A DNA stretch of 64,000 nucleotides from Desulfofustis limnaeus (GTDB lineage: Bacteria; Desulfobacterota; Desulfobulbia; Desulfobulbales; Desulfocapsaceae). The stretch is from assembly GCF_023169885.1 (NCBI RefSeq), contig NZ_AP025516.1, positions 2,490,501 through 2,554,500 on the forward strand, read 5' to 3'. Positions 62,140 to 64,000 of the stretch are shown in pieces. The notes under the pieces are model-generated. The model had not been told where the DNA came from and made no database searches. It saw only the letters and a list, made by a program, of their open reading frames with translations. The first letter of the stretch is position 1. Each line of letters starts with the position of its first letter. The translations under genes were made by a program, and so were the position numbers.

Positions 62140-62720
62140 GCAGACAGTGAATACTCCACCGCCTAAAGGCGGTGGCTTCGCGTAACAGCTAAAGCTGGCG
62201 GGGTCGGCTACGCCGACTTCTCTCCATCACCCTCAACCTTGAAATTATCATCGGAGCTTGCATCTTGAGTCTCGATATACTCGATGATCATCTCGTCGGT
62301 AACGTTGCCGCTGCTGCAGCAGAAATACCCGCGAGCCCAAAAGTGTCTACCCCAGAACGTCTTGCGCAGGTGGGGAAACTCATTCATCAGCTTGAACGAT
62401 GTCTTCCCTTTCAGTTTCTGCACCAAACGACTTATTGTCACCTGCGGAGGAATCGACAGGAACAGGTGGATATGGTCCTTGGACACATGGCCTTTGATGA
62501 TGTCCACCCCTTCCCGTTGACATGTCTCCCGGATCATGTCTCGTACTCGAAGGGCCACACTTTCCGTCAACACTTTCTTACGGTACTTCGTAATCCACAC
62601 CACGTGCAGGTGGATAGAGAAAACGGTATGCGAGCCATGGCGATACGTGGTCATGGCTAAATCCTATACAACCTATGCTAAAGCTGCCACCTTAAAGGTG
62701 GGGGTTTTAACCCTCCCAAG
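62140..62720 (-). mobile_element. IS200-like element inside the group II intron
   Basis: It contains a Y1 transposase gene and hairpins at both sides, as in IS200/IS605 elements: CCACCGCC-TAAA-GGCGGTGG at 62156-62175 (3' side) and CCACC-TTAAA-GGTGG at 62687-62701 (5' side). Exact ends are estimates, since the family makes no target duplication. There is no tnpB. Confidence 0.75.
62208..62654 (-). CDS. tnpA: IS200/IS605-family Y1 transposase TnpA
   Basis: A 148-residue HUH transposase, full length for the family. The two histidines are in KDHIHLFLSIPP (near 62) and the catalytic tyrosine in EMIIEYIETQ (near 128). The start is MTTYRHGSHTVFSIHLHVVWITKYRKKVL, a standard family beginning. It carries out single-strand peel-and-paste transposition. 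The gene looks intact. Confidence 0.92.
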   Translation of the reverse strand: MTTYRHGSHTVFSIHLHVVWITKYRKKVLTESVALRVRDMIRETCQREGVDIIKGHVSKDHIHLFLSIPPQVTISRLVQKLKGKTSFKLMNEFPHLRKTFWGRHFWARGYFCCSSGNVTDEMIIEYIETQDASSDDNFKVEGDGEKSA

Positions 62721-63027
62721 CGGAGACAATAAACAGGTTTCCTCTGCACTCTTCAGGGCACGGCTATACAAGCCCCTTTTGACATCGTCTAAGATTTCGA
62801 TGCTTCTTCGAACAGTTCACTTTCGTTCGACTTCCCAGATCGCACGTGACGGTAGTATGTCCGCCTTTTCCCGAAACGCTCACCACCAAATCCCTGAGGA
62901 AATAGCAGCTTTCGGGTCGTTTGGTCAGTGCTCCTGTAAACCCTGACCGAAGGGCCATCCTTCATCCAACTTGGAACATGGATGTTTTATGCTAATCTTC
63001 TTTCATAAAACCTCCTTCGTGACACAC

Positions 63028-64000
63028 ACAACCAGTTTTTCCTCCCCACCACGAACGGCCGGATGGCATTTTCAGCCTGATTGTTATCCGGTGTCATCTC
63101 ACCATGCTCCAGATACACCACCAACCGGTCCCACTGGCTCAGTGCATAATGAACCGCCACACCGAGCAGGCTCTTCGGCACCACCTGGGTGGCTTTCTTG
63201 TGCAGCCAGGTACGGAAGTCATCGAAGATCGGTTTAGCCCGCTCCTGGCGCAGCGTCCGCAGCTCTTCGGAAGTCAGCCCTTTTCGCTTGGCCTCGGATT
63301 CGATCCGATAGAGCTTGCCGATATAACTCAGGGCCACGTCGGCGCTCCCCGTTTTCCCGGATGGTTTGCCGCTGCCTCGTCTTGCCTCGTCGAACTTCCG
63401 CCGCACATGGGCCAGGCAACCGGCATGGAGGATCGCCGGATCGTGGTCGAGATAATCATAGCCACTATAACCGTCGGTCTGCACGATCCCGGCATAACCA
63501 TCGAGCAACTCCCGGGCCACCGTGGAAGAGCGGCTCGGTGCGTAATGGTAGCGGATGCCCGGTGTTCCGGTTGGACCGCCACGACAGACCCACATATATG
63601 ATTTCGTCGTCGCGGCGCGACCCGGTTCATCCAACACCTGCACCGTCGTCTCGTCCATATTGATCAACGGTCCCGAGCGGATCTCCCGGTGTAATAACGT
63701 CAGCACCGGCTGACAGGCCTCGGCTGCCTTCATCGCCCAGTTGCACATGGTGGCCCGCCCCACATCGGAGCCCAGCCGGTCGAACTGCTTCTCCTGCCGG
63801 TAAAACGGCAGCGCGTCACAGAACTTGGCGGTAAGGATATGGGCCAGCAGGCCGGCGGTGGCGATGCCTTTGTCAATGATCTGCGGCGGAGGCGGCGCGA
63901 TCTTGACCGTGCCGCCCTCGGTCTCCAGCCCTTCGCACTGCCTGCAGGCGTACTTGGGCCGGATATGTCTGATGACCCGGATGATCGCCGGGATGAGATC
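63028..64000 (-). pseudogene. tnpC: IS66 transposase TnpC, 5' exon (runs off the window)
   Basis: The frame is open from the right edge. It shows a Cys-pair region (YACRQCEG), then KIAPPPPQIIDKGIATAGLLAHILTAKFCDALPFYRQEKQFDRLG, the DDE core (INMDETTVQVL, QTDGYSGYD, CLAHVRRKFDEA) and QAENAIRPFVVGRKNWL, where it stops at the intron 5' boundary. All parts are standard IS66. The start codon is beyond 64000. Confidence 0.92.

Larger units (their letters stand above)
59286..63027 (-). mobile_element. Group II intron inserted in IS66 tnpC, carrying ISL3 and IS200-like elements
   Basis: The 5' end (minus strand) reads GTGTGTCACG, matching GUGYG, and the 3' end is ...CTCGAC. Removing 59286-63027 joins tnpC in frame and restores the family-typical sequence, so the boundaries are exact. 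Domain V is at 59328-59361 and a domain VI stem lies at 59290-59322. The maturase gene occupies the usual domain IV place. The 5' RNA domains I-III should lie in 62720-63027 and 61947-62140, but they are split by the IS200-like element; I see no other gene there. The total of 3,742 bases is long because of the two insertions. Confidence 0.92.
59063..64000 (-). mobile_element. IS66-family element, partial, interrupted by a group II intron
   Basis: The terminal inverted repeat is seen at 59063 (GTAACCGTCAATT, close to the IS66 type GTAAGCG), just after the transposase stop. The left end and tnpA/tnpB lie beyond 64000. The tnpC gene is split by the intron 59286-63027. The element is inserted in the AAA/TPR gene; the 8-bp duplication cannot be verified because the other end is outside the window. 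Confidence 0.85.

Overview
The window is GC-rich chromosomal DNA (apart from one AT-rich stretch near the right end) that looks like a metabolically versatile anaerobic Desulfobacterota bacterium, most likely a Desulfobulbales/Desulfofustis-type sulfate reducer. That assignment is inferred from gene content: tripartite carboxylate transporters, iron-sulfur 2-hydroxyacid dehydrogenases, LUD-domain proteins, a fused malic enzyme-phosphotransacetylase and a mitochondrial-type aconitase. No rRNA, tRNA or sulfate-reduction marker is present to confirm it.

Positions 114-15911 (minus strand) hold a carboxylate utilisation block. A PrpR-type sigma54 activator lies upstream of a seven-gene operon: tctC, tctB, tctA, a zinc alcohol dehydrogenase, a LeuC/aconitase-like large subunit, a serine-glyoxylate-type aminotransferase and a FAD/Fe-S 2-hydroxyacid dehydrogenase. 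The operon has a good sigma54 promoter, a cluster of GTTTC/GAAAC palindromes as candidate activator sites, and a strong terminator at its far end. Upstream on the same strand are ilvD, an aldo/keto reductase and a GntR/FCD regulator. Divergent from that regulator is a translationally coupled pair of Fe-S and Cys-rich proteins of unknown function, facing a tartrate-dehydrogenase-like gene.

Positions 19079-37791 hold a TSUP exporter, an MFS transporter, a BchI/BchD-like AAA+/VWA pair, an unrecognised 478-codon-class protein, aconitase, a thiamine-binding-type protein, LutC- and LutB-like LUD proteins, UspA, a LysM-RlpA protein, a FadR-family regulator, a CoA-acylating aldehyde dehydrogenase and malic enzyme. 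TGGT-N3-ACCA operators lie in the malic enzyme promoter and in the chelatase/orphan intergenic region.

Positions 38545-50303 (plus strand) form an apparent carbamoyl-compound operon: a GntR regulator, TRAP transporter dctPQM, carbamate kinase, the three AllF/AllG/AllH (FdrA/YlbE/YlbF) families of oxamate carbamoyltransferase, a free-standing 59-residue protein between AllF and AllG, an amidase, a ureidoglycolate-lyase-like protein and a BASS-type transporter. The likely logic is uptake of a ureido or carbamoyl acid, release of carbamoyl phosphate and ATP formation by carbamate kinase. After it come an alpha/beta hydrolase, a large sensor histidine kinase, a Kef-type antiporter and a YajG-like lipoprotein.

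Positions 56708-64000 are a mobile-element graveyard. An AT-rich AAA/TPR regulator gene has lost its 5' part to an IS66 element. The IS66 transposase gene is itself split, with exact codon continuity, by a group II intron. That intron carries an ISL3 element (perfect 8-bp target duplication inside the maturase gene) and an IS200-like element.

Two further points stand out: a pair of 177-178 nt structured repeats (20075-20252 and 38157-38333) that share hairpins with GGA loops, and the unusual organisation of the oxamate-carbamoyltransferase-like operon.
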